Positions 1 to 8,524 of a stretch of 64,000 bases of DNA are shown here, piece by piece. This DNA comes from JBGTFE01 sp041747435 (GTDB lineage Bacteria; Acidobacteriota; Blastocatellia; Pyrinomonadales; Pyrinomonadaceae). The position numbers and the translations under genes were made by a program. The stretch spans positions 1-64,000 of the forward strand of contig JBGTFE010000096.1 of NCBI GenBank assembly GCA_041747435.1, written 5' to 3'. The notes below the pieces were generated by a model. That model did not search any database. It saw only the letters and a list, made by a program, of their open reading frames with translations, and was not told where the DNA came from. Within the stretch, counting starts at the first letter, position 1; each line of letters opens with the position of its first letter.

Positions 1-77
1 GCACCCGTAGCTCAGCTGGATAGAGTGCTTGACTACGAATCAAGAGGTCGCATGTTCGAATCATGCCGGGTGTACCA
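1..77 (+). tRNA. tRNA-Arg (anticodon ACG)
   Basis: A full cloverleaf can be folded. The 7-bp acceptor stem is GCACCCG with CGGGTGT, including a terminal G-U pair. The anticodon stem is CTTGA/TCAAG around the loop CTACGAA, which gives anticodon ACG at 35-37. The T-loop TTCGAAT and an encoded CCA at 75-77 are present. ACG is read as ICG and decodes CGU/CGC/CGA arginine codons. It begins at the first base of the window. Confidence 0.97.
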
Positions 78-96
78 TTAATTTTCGATGATCAAC

Positions 97-129
97 GGGC
101 AGCGCCGACAGCTGCCCCTTTTTTTTTTC
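97..129 (+). terminator. Rho-independent terminator of tRNA-Arg
   Basis: A 7-bp stem GGGCAGC (97-103) pairs with GCTGCCC (111-117) around a 7-nt loop. A run of about twelve T residues follows. It lies 20 bp past the tRNA. Confidence 0.9.
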
Positions 130-214
130 GTCGTTTACAAAACATGAATTTGGCACCGAAAAATACAACCGATCGTGCAGCCAACGTCACCTTTCCAACC
201 GATGCCTGATTTTA

Positions 215-243
215 TTGACTCGGTCTAATTTCAGGCATATAAT
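215..243 (+). promoter_or_regulatory. Sigma-70-type promoter
   Basis: A TTGACT -35 box (215-220) and a perfect TATAAT -10 box (238-243) are separated by 17 bp. The promoter points at the secreted repeat protein and leaves an untranslated leader of about 150 nt. The leader contains a small hairpin (CTTGAAA...TTCAAG, about 280-296) and an AGGAG Shine-Dalgarno just before the ATG at 403. Confidence 0.75.
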
Positions 244-402
244 TCCTATTGTTCTGTTGATTATTAAATAGCGGCACCCACTTGAAATTTTTTCAAGATC
301 TGTTTTATTGGGAACCACCAAAAAGCGAAAAAAGCGTGCGGCGATTCGAGAGAGAAAGGCAATAAGGGCGACCTTCAAAGATAAGAATCGCAGGAGAAAA
401 AT

Positions 403-3400
403 ATGAATCACTACATCACTAGGTTGTTTATTGTGGGTACGTTTCTTGTTTTTGGATCGGCGGAGATCGCGGCGGCAGGGGGCAGTTTGGATACCGGCTT
501 TAACGGGAGTGGGAAAGCGATCTTTAATATCGAATCCAGCATCGCGCCTAGTAGTTTGGCAGATGTCGCCGTTATTGACGGGGGTAAGTTTTTGGTGGCG
601 GGTCGCGTCGTTATTCGCGGCGGCTCATATTATGCGGTTGCGCTTAGCCGCTACAATGGCGACGGCTCGCTCGACACATCGTTTGGCGAGGGCGGCAAGG
701 TGATTACCGATACGGGCTTAACCTCGGAAGGAGCGGCGGTTGCCGTGCAGTCCGACGGCAAGATCGTGGTTACGGCAAACGCGGGCAATTACCCCGACAA
801 GATGACAGTAGTGCTTCGTTATTCCCCCGACGGCATTCTCGATACCACTTTTGGAAATAACGGATTCTTTTTCAGCAGCGTTATGAGAGTGGCGAAAGAT
901 ATAAGTATCTTAGCCGACGATAAGATCGTGGTCGCTGGACTCAGTAATGTTCCCAACCTCGGTCGCACGCAGGTATTAAAACTCACAGCGAACGGTTCTC
1001 TCGATACGACATTCGGCACTAACGGCATCACTACTTCGACATACTCAAACGGGTCGGACACGAGCAAGATGGTTGTCCAGAGCGATGGCAAGATAGTTGT
1101 TAGCGGAAGCAACCTTTTTACCGTGCCGAAGTGGCTGGTTCACCGTTTCAATACCGACGGAAGTCCAGATTCAAAATTCGGGACGAGCGGCATCCGGGAG
1201 GTCAACGCAAGCGGTTCAATGTATCCTGGCGGACTCGGACTCCAGCCGGATGGGAAGATCGTTGTCGGAGGCTTTACGTCCGTCCCCCAAGTCAGCGATA
1301 CGCAAATTGCGGTTGCCCGATTGAATACCGACGGTTCGACCGACACATCCTTCGGCGGCGGCATGGTTTTTTTTAATCTAACGTCGGACTATGACCGCAC
1401 TCACGACGTGACGATCCAAAGCGACGGAAAGATATTGATTTCCGGACAACGGAACCAAAGCGAAGCCATGGTGATGAGACTTCTTTCGACCGGCGCGATC
1501 GATACGACCTTCGGAACCGCCGGGGTTGCGGCTCTGACTCCCGGCGTAAGTGCTTTGGCAATCGCCTTGCAGGGATCGAACATAGTTGCGGTTGGACCCC
1601 AGGGTTTAACTAATCCCTTTTTAGCCCGGCTTGACCAGACGGGTTCGCCTCTTACTTACGGAAATGAAAGCTTTGTTACCGGAAACAACGATGTGGCGCG
1701 GGATGTAGCTATCCAAACGGATGGAAAGATAGTGGCAGCCGGTGTCAGTGAAACCGCGAGCAGAATCGGAGTCGTTTCCGTTGCAAGACTCCTTGCGGAC
1801 GGAAGTTTGGATTCCGGCTTCGGATCCGGCGGTCGCGCTACGGTTAGCGACGGAACTAACTATTCCGAAGCCTTTGCCGTGGACATTCAGCCGGACGGTA
1901 AAATTGTCGTCGCCGGACGCGGCTCGCAAATTGGTGGATTTTTTGCCTATTATTCTCTTTTCGTGGCAAGGTTCAACGCGGACGGTTCGCTCGACGGTAC
2001 GTTTGGAACCGGGGGAAAAGTGATCATCACAAATCCTTCGAACCTTATCGGATATGATATGGAACTTCAGCCGGACGGAAAGATCGTTGTCGGCGGATGG
2101 ATCGAACGTGTTGTGGGCGACGGTATCTTTGATCACGATATGATGGCGGCTCGGCTAAATCCGGATGGAACGCGCGACAGCGGTTTTGGAAACAACGGTG
2201 TGGCTATTTATATTCACGGCACCTCTTCCCAAACATTTTTTGAGCAGGCAAGAGCCTTGAGTATCCAGCCGGACGGCAAGATAATTCTCGCGGGAACGCA
2301 CCTTTTAAGGCTTGATACGAACGGCGCCGTTGATTCCACTTTTAGCGCGACGCCCGTCCCGCTTAGTTTTTCGGCAACGGACATCAAACTTCAGCCGGAC
2401 GGCAAAATGGTGTTGAGCGGTTCGCAAAATTTTGATTTCGCACTCGCTCGTTATAACTCGAACGCTACTGTTGATACGAGCTTCGGGCTTAACGGAATCT
2501 CCGTTTTGGATTTCGGCGGCGGCACTGATATTGCGAATTCGATCTATCTCGATCCAAACGGCGACATTGTTGCCGGCGGTTCTACGGTCGGCGGAAGCTC
2601 AGCGCACAGAAATTTCGCCCTTGCGCGTTTCAAACCAAACGGCGCGCCCGATCCGAGCTTTGGCACCGGCGGAAAGGTAATTACCGATCTTGGCGGAGAT
2701 GCCGGAATATTTGGAGTCGCCCGGCAAAGCGATGGCAAGATCGTCGCCGCAGGCGATGCGAAGTTGGGCATTGACCGTGATTATGCGCTGGCGAGATATA
2801 CTTCGCGCGCGACCTTGTTCGATTTTGACGGCGATGCAAAAACCGATATTTCCATCTTCCGCCCGTCCGTCGGCGAATGGTGGATCTCAAAAAGCTCAAA
2901 CAATTCTGCTGCGGCTTTTCAGTTCGGCAATTCTGCCGACAAGATCGTGCCCGCAGATTTTACGGGCGACGGCAAAACCGATGCCGCCGTTTTCCGTCCT
3001 TCGACGGGCGAATGGTTTGTTTTGAGAAGCGAAGATTCGAGTTATTACGCATTTCCATTTGGACTTTCAGGGGACATCCCCGCGCCCGGAGATTTTGACA
3101 ATGACGGCAAAGCGGACGCGGCGGTGTTTCGCCCTTCGACCGGCGTTTGGTATATAAACAAGTCGAGCGGCGGAATTATTATTCAGCAATTCGGTGCTCA
3201 CGGCGATGTTCCGGTGGTTGCGGATTACGACAACGACGGCATTTCAGACATCGCCATTTGGCGCGCCTCAGCCGGACAATGGTGGATAAACCGAAGCACG
3301 CTCGGGCTGCTAGCTTTTAGTTTCGGAAACAGCGCGGATAAACCCGTCCAGGGCGATTACACCGGCGACGGAAAGGCTGATGCCGCATTCTGGCGACCTT

Positions 3401-3636
3401 CGACCGGCGAATGGTTTGTTTTGAGAAGCGAAGACTTTTCATATTACGCATTCCCGTTTGGATCGACAGGCGACGTGCCCACGATCGGAGATTACGACGG
3501 CGATGGAAAGTTTGACGCCGCCATTTTCCGACCGTCGACTTCGACGTGGTATGTGTTGAAGTCAACAGCCGGAATTTCCATTCAAGTTTTTGGACAAAAC
3601 GGAGACAGTCCCGTTCCCGCTGCGTTTGTGCCGTAG
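403..3636 (+). CDS. Secreted delta-60 / VCBS repeat beta-propeller protein
   Basis: This 1077-residue exported protein has a signal peptide (residues 1-25, ending near AAAG). Residues 28-800 are a long run of delta-60 repeats ('DGSLDTSFGxGGKV' alternating with 'QPDGKIVVAG'), which are expected to form beta-propeller blades. From about residue 805 there are roughly six FG-GAP/VCBS-type repeats with acidic calcium-binding loops (DFDGDAKTD, DFTGDGKTD, DYDNDGISD) and the phrase FRPSTGEW. Proteins of this plan are abundant in Blastocatellia, and their substrate is not known. The start is set by an AGGAG Shine-Dalgarno. No LPXTG or PEP-CTERM sorting tail is visible. Function as a surface or adhesion protein is inference. 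Confidence 0.88.
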   Translation: MNHYITRLFIVGTFLVFGSAEIAAAGGSLDTGFNGSGKAIFNIESSIAPSSLADVAVIDGGKFLVAGRVVIRGGSYYAVALSRYNGDGSLDTSFGEGGKVITDTGLTSEGAAVAVQSDGKIVVTANAGNYPDKMTVVLRYSPDGILDTTFGNNGFFFSSVMRVAKDISILADDKIVVAGLSNVPNLGRTQVLKLTANGSLDTTFGTNGITTSTYSNGSDTSKMVVQSDGKIVVSGSNLFTVPKWLVHRFNTDGSPDSKFGTSGIREVNASGSMYPGGLGLQPDGKIVVGGFTSVPQVSDTQIAVARLNTDGSTDTSFGGGMVFFNLTSDYDRTHDVTIQSDGKILISGQRNQSEAMVMRLLSTGAIDTTFGTAGVAALTPGVSALAIALQGSNIVAVGPQGLTNPFLARLDQTGSPLTYGNESFVTGNNDVARDVAIQTDGKIVAAGVSETASRIGVVSVARLLADGSLDSGFGSGGRATVSDGTNYSEAFAVDIQPDGKIVVAGRGSQIGGFFAYYSLFVARFNADGSLDGTFGTGGKVIITNPSNLIGYDMELQPDGKIVVGGWIERVVGDGIFDHDMMAARLNPDGTRDSGFGNNGVAIYIHGTSSQTFFEQARALSIQPDGKIILAGTHLLRLDTNGAVDSTFSATPVPLSFSATDIKLQPDGKMVLSGSQNFDFALARYNSNATVDTSFGLNGISVLDFGGGTDIANSIYLDPNGDIVAGGSTVGGSSAHRNFALARFKPNGAPDPSFGTGGKVITDLGGDAGIFGVARQSDGKIVAAGDAKLGIDRDYALARYTSRATLFDFDGDAKTDISIFRPSVGEWWISKSSNNSAAAFQFGNSADKIVPADFTGDGKTDAAVFRPSTGEWFVLRSEDSSYYAFPFGLSGDIPAPGDFDNDGKADAAVFRPSTGVWYINKSSGGIIIQQFGAHGDVPVVADYDNDGISDIAIWRASAGQWWINRSTLGLLAFSFGNSADKPVQGDYTGDGKADAAFWRPSTGEWFVLRSEDFSYYAFPFGSTGDVPTIGDYDGDGKFDAAIFRPSTSTWYVLKSTAGISIQVFGQNGDSPVPAAFVP

Positions 3637-3660
3637 GATAAGGCTGCAAAACCAATAAAA

Positions 3661-3698
3661 AACACGAGGCGACATAGCACTTGCGCTTCGTGTTTTTT
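3661..3698. terminator. Bidirectional terminator between convergent genes
   Basis: A 10-bp stem AACACGAGGC (3661-3670) pairs with GCTTCGTGTT (3685-3694), with one G-U pair. It is followed by T residues on the plus strand and preceded by an A-rich run, so it can serve both the upstream plus-strand gene and the minus-strand gene ending at 3722. Confidence 0.8.
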
Positions 3699-3721
3699 CG
3701 TGTCTTTCGCGAGTTAATTCT

Positions 3722-4384
3722 TTACGGCGTCGGCGCTGCGTCTTTTTTCTCCGAATCCCGCTCGATGTGCGAAGCGGTCAGCCAAGCCCGGTATTTTGCC
3801 GGGTTATTTTTGTATTTGATCTTCATAACGCCCATCAAAATACGACGCGCGATCATTCCCCGCCGCACGGATTCCCCGAGCTGCGCGGTCGCCTGCACCT
3901 GCGATTCCAAAGCCATTTCGGGCGGCGTCAAGCTCTCCTCGAATGCGTCTATCGCCGCCTGCAGCGCTGCTCTGAAACTAGCTTTCAAACCGTAGCGTTT
4001 GAAATCGTTTTCGTATTCCGCCGACCGCTCGTGAAAAGCTCTTCCGAGCGCGAGCATTTCGGCATCGGTGATATTTTTCCTCACGTGAAACAACTCGTCG
4101 ATACCCGGAAACTCATACGCCATCGATCCCGCCATATCGCGGATGTCAATGATATCTTCGCGCAGATTCTCGCGGGCGATCTCCTTGCTGTTGTATTCAA
4201 ACCGCGCCTCGCCGAAATTTCCGACTTGATTCGCCGCATTTTGCTCGATCTCCTCGAGAACTTCTTCGATCACGTCCATCTGCGCCGCTTCCACGCTCGC
4301 CGCCGGGTAATCCGCGGAAAACTCCAAGCGATGCGCCTTCATCCGGATAAAAGTGTCGTTACGTCTTCTTACATGATGATTCAT
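3722..4384 (-). CDS. Conserved hypothetical protein, helical
   Basis: This 220-residue protein is not recognised. It is predicted soluble and mostly alpha-helical, rich in Glu/Ala/Arg. It starts MNHHVRRRNDTF and ends in a Pro/Ala-rich tail. No signal peptide, metal ligands or enzyme motif are visible. The reading frame is intact, with a purine-rich GGAG 10 nt before the ATG. A tandem repeat lies just upstream (4439-4665) and may sit in its promoter. It converges on the gene at 403-3636 across the shared terminator. Confidence 0.6.
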   Translation of the reverse strand: MNHHVRRRNDTFIRMKAHRLEFSADYPAASVEAAQMDVIEEVLEEIEQNAANQVGNFGEARFEYNSKEIARENLREDIIDIRDMAGSMAYEFPGIDELFHVRKNITDAEMLALGRAFHERSAEYENDFKRYGLKASFRAALQAAIDAFEESLTPPEMALESQVQATAQLGESVRRGMIARRILMGVMKIKYKNNPAKYRAWLTASHIERDSEKKDAAPTP

Positions 4385-4438
4385 CTGTTTTATCTCCTTT
4401 AGTTTTAGATTTCCGCCCCTTGCTCGTTCAAAAAAAAA

Positions 4439-4665
4439 CCGGCTAAAACCTTCTGTCAGCCGCTAAAAGCGTCTGTTCAACGGATATTTCCGTCTGTTCG
4501 CCCGCTAAAAGCGTCTGTCACGCGATATTTCCATCTGTTCACGCGCTAAAAGCGCCGGTCAGCCCGATATCTGCGTCTGTTCACTTTCTAAAAGCATCTG
4601 TCAGCCGATATCCGCATCTGTCACGTGCTAAAAGCGCCTGTTCACGACCAAAAACGCCTTTTTAA
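4439..4665. repeat. Interleaved 20-21-bp tandem repeat, about 10 units
   Basis: Two unit types alternate. Type A resembles GCTAAAAGCGTCTGTYA and type B resembles CGATATTTCCGTCTGTTCA. They share the TCTGT(T)CA end but differ in the first half. The order is A-A-B-A-B-A-B-A-B-A, then a decayed unit. The type A core GCTAAAAGC is nearly palindromic. No frame is open through the array. It lies in the 547-bp gap between 4384 and 4932, which contains no gene I can support. Confidence 0.8.
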
Positions 4666-4772
4666 AGAAAAAGACGCATTTGTCCGGGGAATAGGACATT
4701 CGCTTAGGGAGCGAATTTGATTTCTTAACGGGAGTCAAAGATCGTGGAACAACTTTTTATGTCTGTTTTTAA

Positions 4773-4806
4773 ACGATCGTGCAAAATCTTATACGATCGT
4801 GCAAAA
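4773..4806. repeat. Direct repeat ACGATCGTGCAAAA x2 (candidate operator)
   Basis: Two exact 14-bp copies start 20 bp apart (4773 and 4793), about two helical turns. Each contains the palindrome ACGATCGT. A related sequence, CCGATCGTGCAG, occurs at about 169-180. The spacing suggests protein binding, but there is no gene-specific evidence. Confidence 0.5.
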
Positions 4807-4931
4807 ACACTGTATTCTCTAGCTTTCACGGGTAAAATAAACCCATTTTTATTTTTTTGCAAGTCCGCCGGCTCTTTTTTGTTACCACACTTCTCGGGAA
4901 GTTAATAATGTTTCGCCCTAAACGAGGACTT

Positions 4932-5144
4932 CTACATAATTAACCCATCAAACCTTTGTTTTAAATACTTGAATTGTGCACTCCACTCTTTCTTTCTTTC
5001 ATTTACGATTTCTAAAACGTCATTATCATCTAAAGCTAGAGCGCGAGGATCAATAAATACTCGCGTATCTCCTAACGTGTCAACATCAACAAAATCAAGT
5101 GTAGGTTGCGTTCGCTCTAATTCATAATATTCTGAAATGCGCAT
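4932..5144 (-). pseudogene. Truncated N-terminal fragment of a conserved hypothetical protein
   Basis: A 70-residue ORF starts MRISEYYELERTQ and runs through DFVDVD...DTRVFIDPRAL. From memory, this opening is typical of much longer uncharacterised proteins that begin 'MKISEYYGL...LDFVDVD...FVDPxAL'. Here it stops at residue 70 and no continuation is visible in the next frames. I read it as the remnant of a larger gene. It follows the gene at 5160-6287 by 15 bp on the same strand. The local DNA is AT-richer than the neighbouring host genes. Confidence 0.5.
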
Positions 5145-5159
5145 TGTATCTTGAAAAAT

Positions 5160-6287
5160 CTATTTACTGCTATTAGCTTGACCTTTTGGCACTGTGATAA
5201 GCGTGTAACGATAAATTTTCTGATAAGAGGACGAACTTTCTACCGTTTTAAAAAATGTTATCCATTGGTCGCTGTCTCTACCGCCATAAATCAATTGAGT
5301 ACCGGGTGCACCACCGACTTCTTTTGAAGTGCCGCCCGGCATAATTAATAAACCGAAATGACCTGTTTCGACTATATCTCCATCGTCGAATTTTAAATTT
5401 TTATTTGTATCGCGCCAAACAGTTTGCTCACTTATTGGTCTTAATGCTTTATATTGGTCAGGTGATCCGACCCGAGCCATTCCTATTTGGTAATCATACT
5501 GACCGTCCTTCAGATTAGCCGTTCCGTTGGGATTAATCGGATTTAATGTTCTATATTCACCGGGGTCGCAGGAAGCCCTGAATTCTTTTACGTGCTTTCC
5601 ATTTGAATCGATCCAGACCAAAAAGATCACGTCATCATATTTATCTACGTTGTCCAACTGACGCAGACCAACGATGTTAATGTATCCGCTCGTGGTATCT
5701 AATGTATAATTTCGGGACTCGACAGATTTTCGTATATGATCGTAACGACTTGCTTCGTCCTTTCCAACGTTTTGCGGCGAGCTTTTCCCGTCACCTGAGG
5801 TTGCGTCCCGAATCAACAGGTCTTCCGTCAAAACAGTTGTTGGTACATCATCGATATTTGCGGATTGTGGTGCTGGAAGAGACGGTAACATATTTTCGCC
5901 TGCCTCTGTTTCTAACTCTTTGAGTTTCTCTGTCGACAGTTCAATTAATCCGGCTTTAGCCAAAAACAATAAATTAGCGGCGGTTTGTTGTTTCTTTTCT
6001 TTTCCTGTTCCTGATGTTTTGATAGCTTCAAGTATTAAGTTGGATTCTTGTTTGCGCTTTTCAATCTGATTGCTTTGATAACCATTATAAATAGTGCCAC
6101 AAAGTCCTAATAGTCCGACAATTACGGCAGCCCCGATGGGAGTTTGTGCCCAGGCAAAAAAGCCTTTTGATTTGGTATTTAATTGTTCTTTTTGAAATTC
6201 TAACTCAGCTTCTTTCAAACGTGTTTCAATCGTCAGTCGCTCGTGTTCAAGCTCAAGTTTTCTTTCTTCAATATTTTTTACGGGCAT
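5160..6287 (-). CDS. Membrane-anchored coiled-coil hypothetical protein
   Basis: This 375-residue protein is not assigned to a family. Residues 6-40 are a highly charged helix (ERKLELEHERLTIETRLKEAELEFQ), likely a coiled coil. One membrane segment follows at about residues 50-70 (IGAAVIVGLLGLCGTIYNGY), then a second charged helix. The C-terminal two thirds is a mixed, possibly beta-rich domain. The topology is like small proteins that carry a single membrane helix behind a DUF-type coiled coil. Codon use and base composition are AT-richer than the flanking genes, which suggests transfer. Confidence 0.6.
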   Translation of the reverse strand: MPVKNIEERKLELEHERLTIETRLKEAELEFQKEQLNTKSKGFFAWAQTPIGAAVIVGLLGLCGTIYNGYQSNQIEKRKQESNLILEAIKTSGTGKEKKQQTAANLLFLAKAGLIELSTEKLKELETEAGENMLPSLPAPQSANIDDVPTTVLTEDLLIRDATSGDGKSSPQNVGKDEASRYDHIRKSVESRNYTLDTTSGYINIVGLRQLDNVDKYDDVIFLVWIDSNGKHVKEFRASCDPGEYRTLNPINPNGTANLKDGQYDYQIGMARVGSPDQYKALRPISEQTVWRDTNKNLKFDDGDIVETGHFGLLIMPGGTSKEVGGAPGTQLIYGGRDSDQWITFFKTVESSSSYQKIYRYTLITVPKGQANSSK

Positions 6288-6591
6288 AATTTTATTTTCG
6301 GCGCTTAGTCAACTCCATGGTTTTCGCATCAGAAACATTCAAGAAAATTGCTAAAGAGCAACCTGTTACCTCCGTTTGGTAACCTCTATCAATGATTTTT
6401 ATCAATGCTCTTTTGCGCTCTGTTTTGTTTGTGATTTTCAGACGGACGGTGTTCAACTTTTGGGCGGAAAGTGTCCAAAAGAAAAGAAAGTTGGAATTCA
6501 GGAGTCCGAAGTTCATTTAATTCTTTGAAATCGGGTACTTTTTTCGAGTGCCTTTATATTACTCCTTTTGTTTAACAAGTCAAGAAAAAAT

Positions 6592-6686
6592 GGAGCGCAG
6601 GCAGCTTGCCTGCAAAGATTGCGAAAGCAATCTAAATGTTTTTTTGAACGCGCGGCGTTCATTGCGGGCAAGGCTGCCCGCGCTCC
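6592..6686. repeat. Composite palindromic element (REP/BIME-like)
   Basis: The outer ends are inverted (GGAGCGC at 6592, GCGCTCC ending at 6686). Inside are three hairpins: GCAGGCA/TGCCTGC, GATTGC/GCAATC and GCGGGCA/TGCCCGC. Read as protein it gives the tell-tale 'ERRQLACK' string, so the ORF extension upstream of 6749 is not coding. The rest of the stretch 6288-6748 has no gene I can support. Confidence 0.7.
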
Positions 6687-6748
6687 GTTTTCGTCTCATT
6701 GGACAACGCGTTATAATTAAACCAAATTCAAAAGAGGCAATTAAATCT

Positions 6749-7804
6749 ATGTTATTGATCGGTACGATAAAAGGACTTTTTTTGGCGACTTCAAACGATG
6801 ACCGGAGCGAATGGAAAACGGACGGACCGCATTTTGCGGGGCGGCAAATATACGCGGTTGCTTTTGACGAGCGCAATGGACGCATTTGGGTGAGCGCTTC
6901 GAGTCTGCATTGGGGCGCGGAGCTGTATTATTCGGACGATCGCGGGAAATCGTGGACAATTCCCGAGCAGCCGCTGATCAAATTTCCGGAAGATTCGGGC
7001 GAAACGCTCAAAAATATATGGCAGATCGAGCCTTCGATCCACGATGAAAATGTGGTTTATTGCGGCGTTGAACCGGCGTGTCTTTTTAAATCGGAAGACG
7101 GCGGCGCAAGCTTTTCGCCGGTCGAAGGATTTTTTACGCATCCGCACCGATCGACGTGGATGCCGGGCGGCGGCGGTCTTTGCCTGCACACGATCATCGA
7201 AGACAAAACGGACGCGAATCTGATGTGGACGGCGATCTCGACCGGCGGCGTTTATAAAACGACGGACGGCGGCGCGTCGTGGAATCCGAGCAACAAAGGA
7301 ATTCTCGCGCCTTTTCTGCCCTCGCCCGACGTCGAATACGGGCAATGCGTGCATAAGGTCGTGCAAAGCCCGGCGGACGGCGATGTGTTTTTCCTGCAGC
7401 ATCACTGGGGCGTTTACCGCTCGGACGACGGCGGCGCGACTTGGCAGGACATCGGCAAGAAATTGCCTTCGGATTTTGGTTTTGCTTTGGACATTTCACC
7501 GGTCACAAATAATGTTTATGTAATTCCGCTGAAAAGCGACGAATTCCGCGTTGTGCCGGACGGAAAGCTGGCGGTTTATCGAAGCGCGGGCGACGGCGAG
7601 TGGGAAGCGCTCGACAATGGTTTACCGGGCGAGGATTGTTTTGAAACGATTCTCCGCGACGGAATGAGCGTCGATAAACAAGATCCGACGGGAATTTATT
7701 TTGGCACGCGAAACGGCAACGTTTACGGCTCGGCTGACGACGGGAAGAACTGGCGTTTGCTTTTCGATAATCTTCCGGCAGTTTTGAATGTGAAGGCTTA
7801 TTAA
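6749..7804 (+). CDS. BNR/Asp-box repeat glycosyl-hydrolase-like beta-propeller protein
   Basis: This 351-residue protein has five Asp-box/BNR motifs (YYSDDRGKSW, FKSEDGGASF, YKTTDGGASW, YRSDDGGATW, YGSADDGKNW), the signature of sialidase-like and VPS10-like propellers. There is no signal peptide, so it is probably cytoplasmic. The ATG at 6749 was preferred over the upstream frame start at 6548 because the upstream part runs through a palindromic repeat and an AGAGG lies before 6749. It is the first gene of a tight operon with an EF-Tu-domain-like gene (4-bp gap) and a MoaD/ThiS-like gene, a pairing I recall from other genomes. Its substrate is unknown. Confidence 0.82.
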   Translation: MLLIGTIKGLFLATSNDDRSEWKTDGPHFAGRQIYAVAFDERNGRIWVSASSLHWGAELYYSDDRGKSWTIPEQPLIKFPEDSGETLKNIWQIEPSIHDENVVYCGVEPACLFKSEDGGASFSPVEGFFTHPHRSTWMPGGGGLCLHTIIEDKTDANLMWTAISTGGVYKTTDGGASWNPSNKGILAPFLPSPDVEYGQCVHKVVQSPADGDVFFLQHHWGVYRSDDGGATWQDIGKKLPSDFGFALDISPVTNNVYVIPLKSDEFRVVPDGKLAVYRSAGDGEWEALDNGLPGEDCFETILRDGMSVDKQDPTGIYFGTRNGNVYGSADDGKNWRLLFDNLPAVLNVKAY

Positions 7805-7808
7805 TATT

Positions 7809-8144
7809 ATGCGTCCCCCAGACATCGAGGCTGAGATTTATTTTTTAACGCCCGAAGAAGGTGGACGTAAACCTGCGACTCCGTTTTTTCCCGGGTATCG
7901 TCCGCAATTTTATTATGATGGAAATCATTGGGACGCCAGCCAGGATTATGTTGGAGTTTCACAGGTTGATCCGGGACAGACAGCTATAACCGAATTGACA
8001 TTCACACAGCCGCAACACCACTTTGGGAAACTATATCCTGGAAAGGAATTTCTTTGTTGCGAAGGACCGACTGTTATAGCGCGCGGTACAGTTACAAAGA
8101 TTCTGAATTTGGAAAACTCTGCCAAGGAAGCGAAGGAGCCGTAA
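7809..8144 (+). CDS. EF-Tu C-terminal-domain-like protein
   Basis: A 111-residue stand-alone beta-barrel. Residues 5-40 (AEIYFLTPEEGGRKPATPFFPGYRPQFY) match the start of elongation factor Tu domain 3, which normally follows the GTPase and domain 2. No P-loop or GTPase motif is present, so it cannot be an elongation factor. Such short proteins are usually annotated as EF-Tu-related. It sits between the BNR propeller gene (4-bp gap) and the MoaD-like gene (2-bp gap). Its role is unknown. Confidence 0.72.
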   Translation: MRPPDIEAEIYFLTPEEGGRKPATPFFPGYRPQFYYDGNHWDASQDYVGVSQVDPGQTAITELTFTQPQHHFGKLYPGKEFLCCEGPTVIARGTVTKILNLENSAKEAKEP

Positions 8145-8146
8145 AG

Positions 8147-8425
8147 ATGAAAGTTTCTATTAGCAATTATTTGGCGGAGATCGTTGGGCGCACCGAACTC
8201 CGGTTTGACGTCGAAAGACAAATGGCGCTCGGCGATTTTTTTGATGATTATTTGTTTGCCGAGTATCCGGGATTGAAGCTCAGAATAGTCGATGAAACCG
8301 GCGAAATACGCAAACACGTGGCGGTTTTTGTCGGTGAAACGCACGTTCGCTTTTCCGGCGCGAAACAAACCGAAGTTTCTCCGGCGGATGAAATTTTTAT
8401 TTTCCCTGCCGTAAGCGGCGGTTAA
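8147..8425 (+). CDS. MoaD/ThiS-family small sulfur-carrier-like protein
   Basis: This 92-residue protein has a ubiquitin-like beta-grasp pattern (MKVSISNYLAEI...) and ends in Gly-Gly. That is the tail activated by MoeB/ThiF-type adenylyltransferases and converted to a thiocarboxylate in molybdopterin or thiamine synthesis. The ATG at 8147 follows a GAAGGAG Shine-Dalgarno and the stop of the gene before it. No E1-like partner is in the window. Linkage to a BNR-propeller protein suggests a specialised role rather than core cofactor synthesis; this is inference. Confidence 0.8.
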   Translation: MKVSISNYLAEIVGRTELRFDVERQMALGDFFDDYLFAEYPGLKLRIVDETGEIRKHVAVFVGETHVRFSGAKQTEVSPADEIFIFPAVSGG

Positions 8426-8432
8426 TCGTTTT

Positions 8433-8465
8433 CGCGCGGCGGGCAAGCAGGATGCTTGCGCTCCC
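8433..8465. repeat. REP-like palindrome
   Basis: GCAAGCA and TGCTTGC form a hairpin with a GGA loop, followed by GCTCCC. It is related to the element at 6592-6686 (same GCGGGCAAG and GCGCTCC words) and is intergenic. Confidence 0.55.
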
Positions 8466-8524
8466 AGTGTCAGGTAATTTTTTTCCAATACGAAGCGATA
8501 GACCCAATTTATAATCGCTTCATT

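Noticed and set aside
1..77. tRNA-Arg as the phage attachment site
   Set aside because: The element inserts 12.5 kb away, uses a DDE transposase and has no tyrosine integrase or tRNA-derived repeat.
187..411. 74-residue minus-strand ORF before the secreted repeat protein
   Set aside because: It covers the promoter and leader of the plus-strand gene, has an odd Arg-rich composition and no ribosome site.
4439..4665. CRISPR-like array
   Set aside because: Units are 20-21 bp and contiguous, with no unique spacers and no cas genes.
6292..6516. 74-residue minus-strand ORF
   Set aside because: No Shine-Dalgarno, no recognisable motif, AT-rich intergenic composition. Left unannotated, though a small gene cannot be excluded.
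6548..6748. N-terminal extension of the BNR protein
   Set aside because: It would translate a REP-type palindrome, and the internal ATG at 6749 fits the family start.
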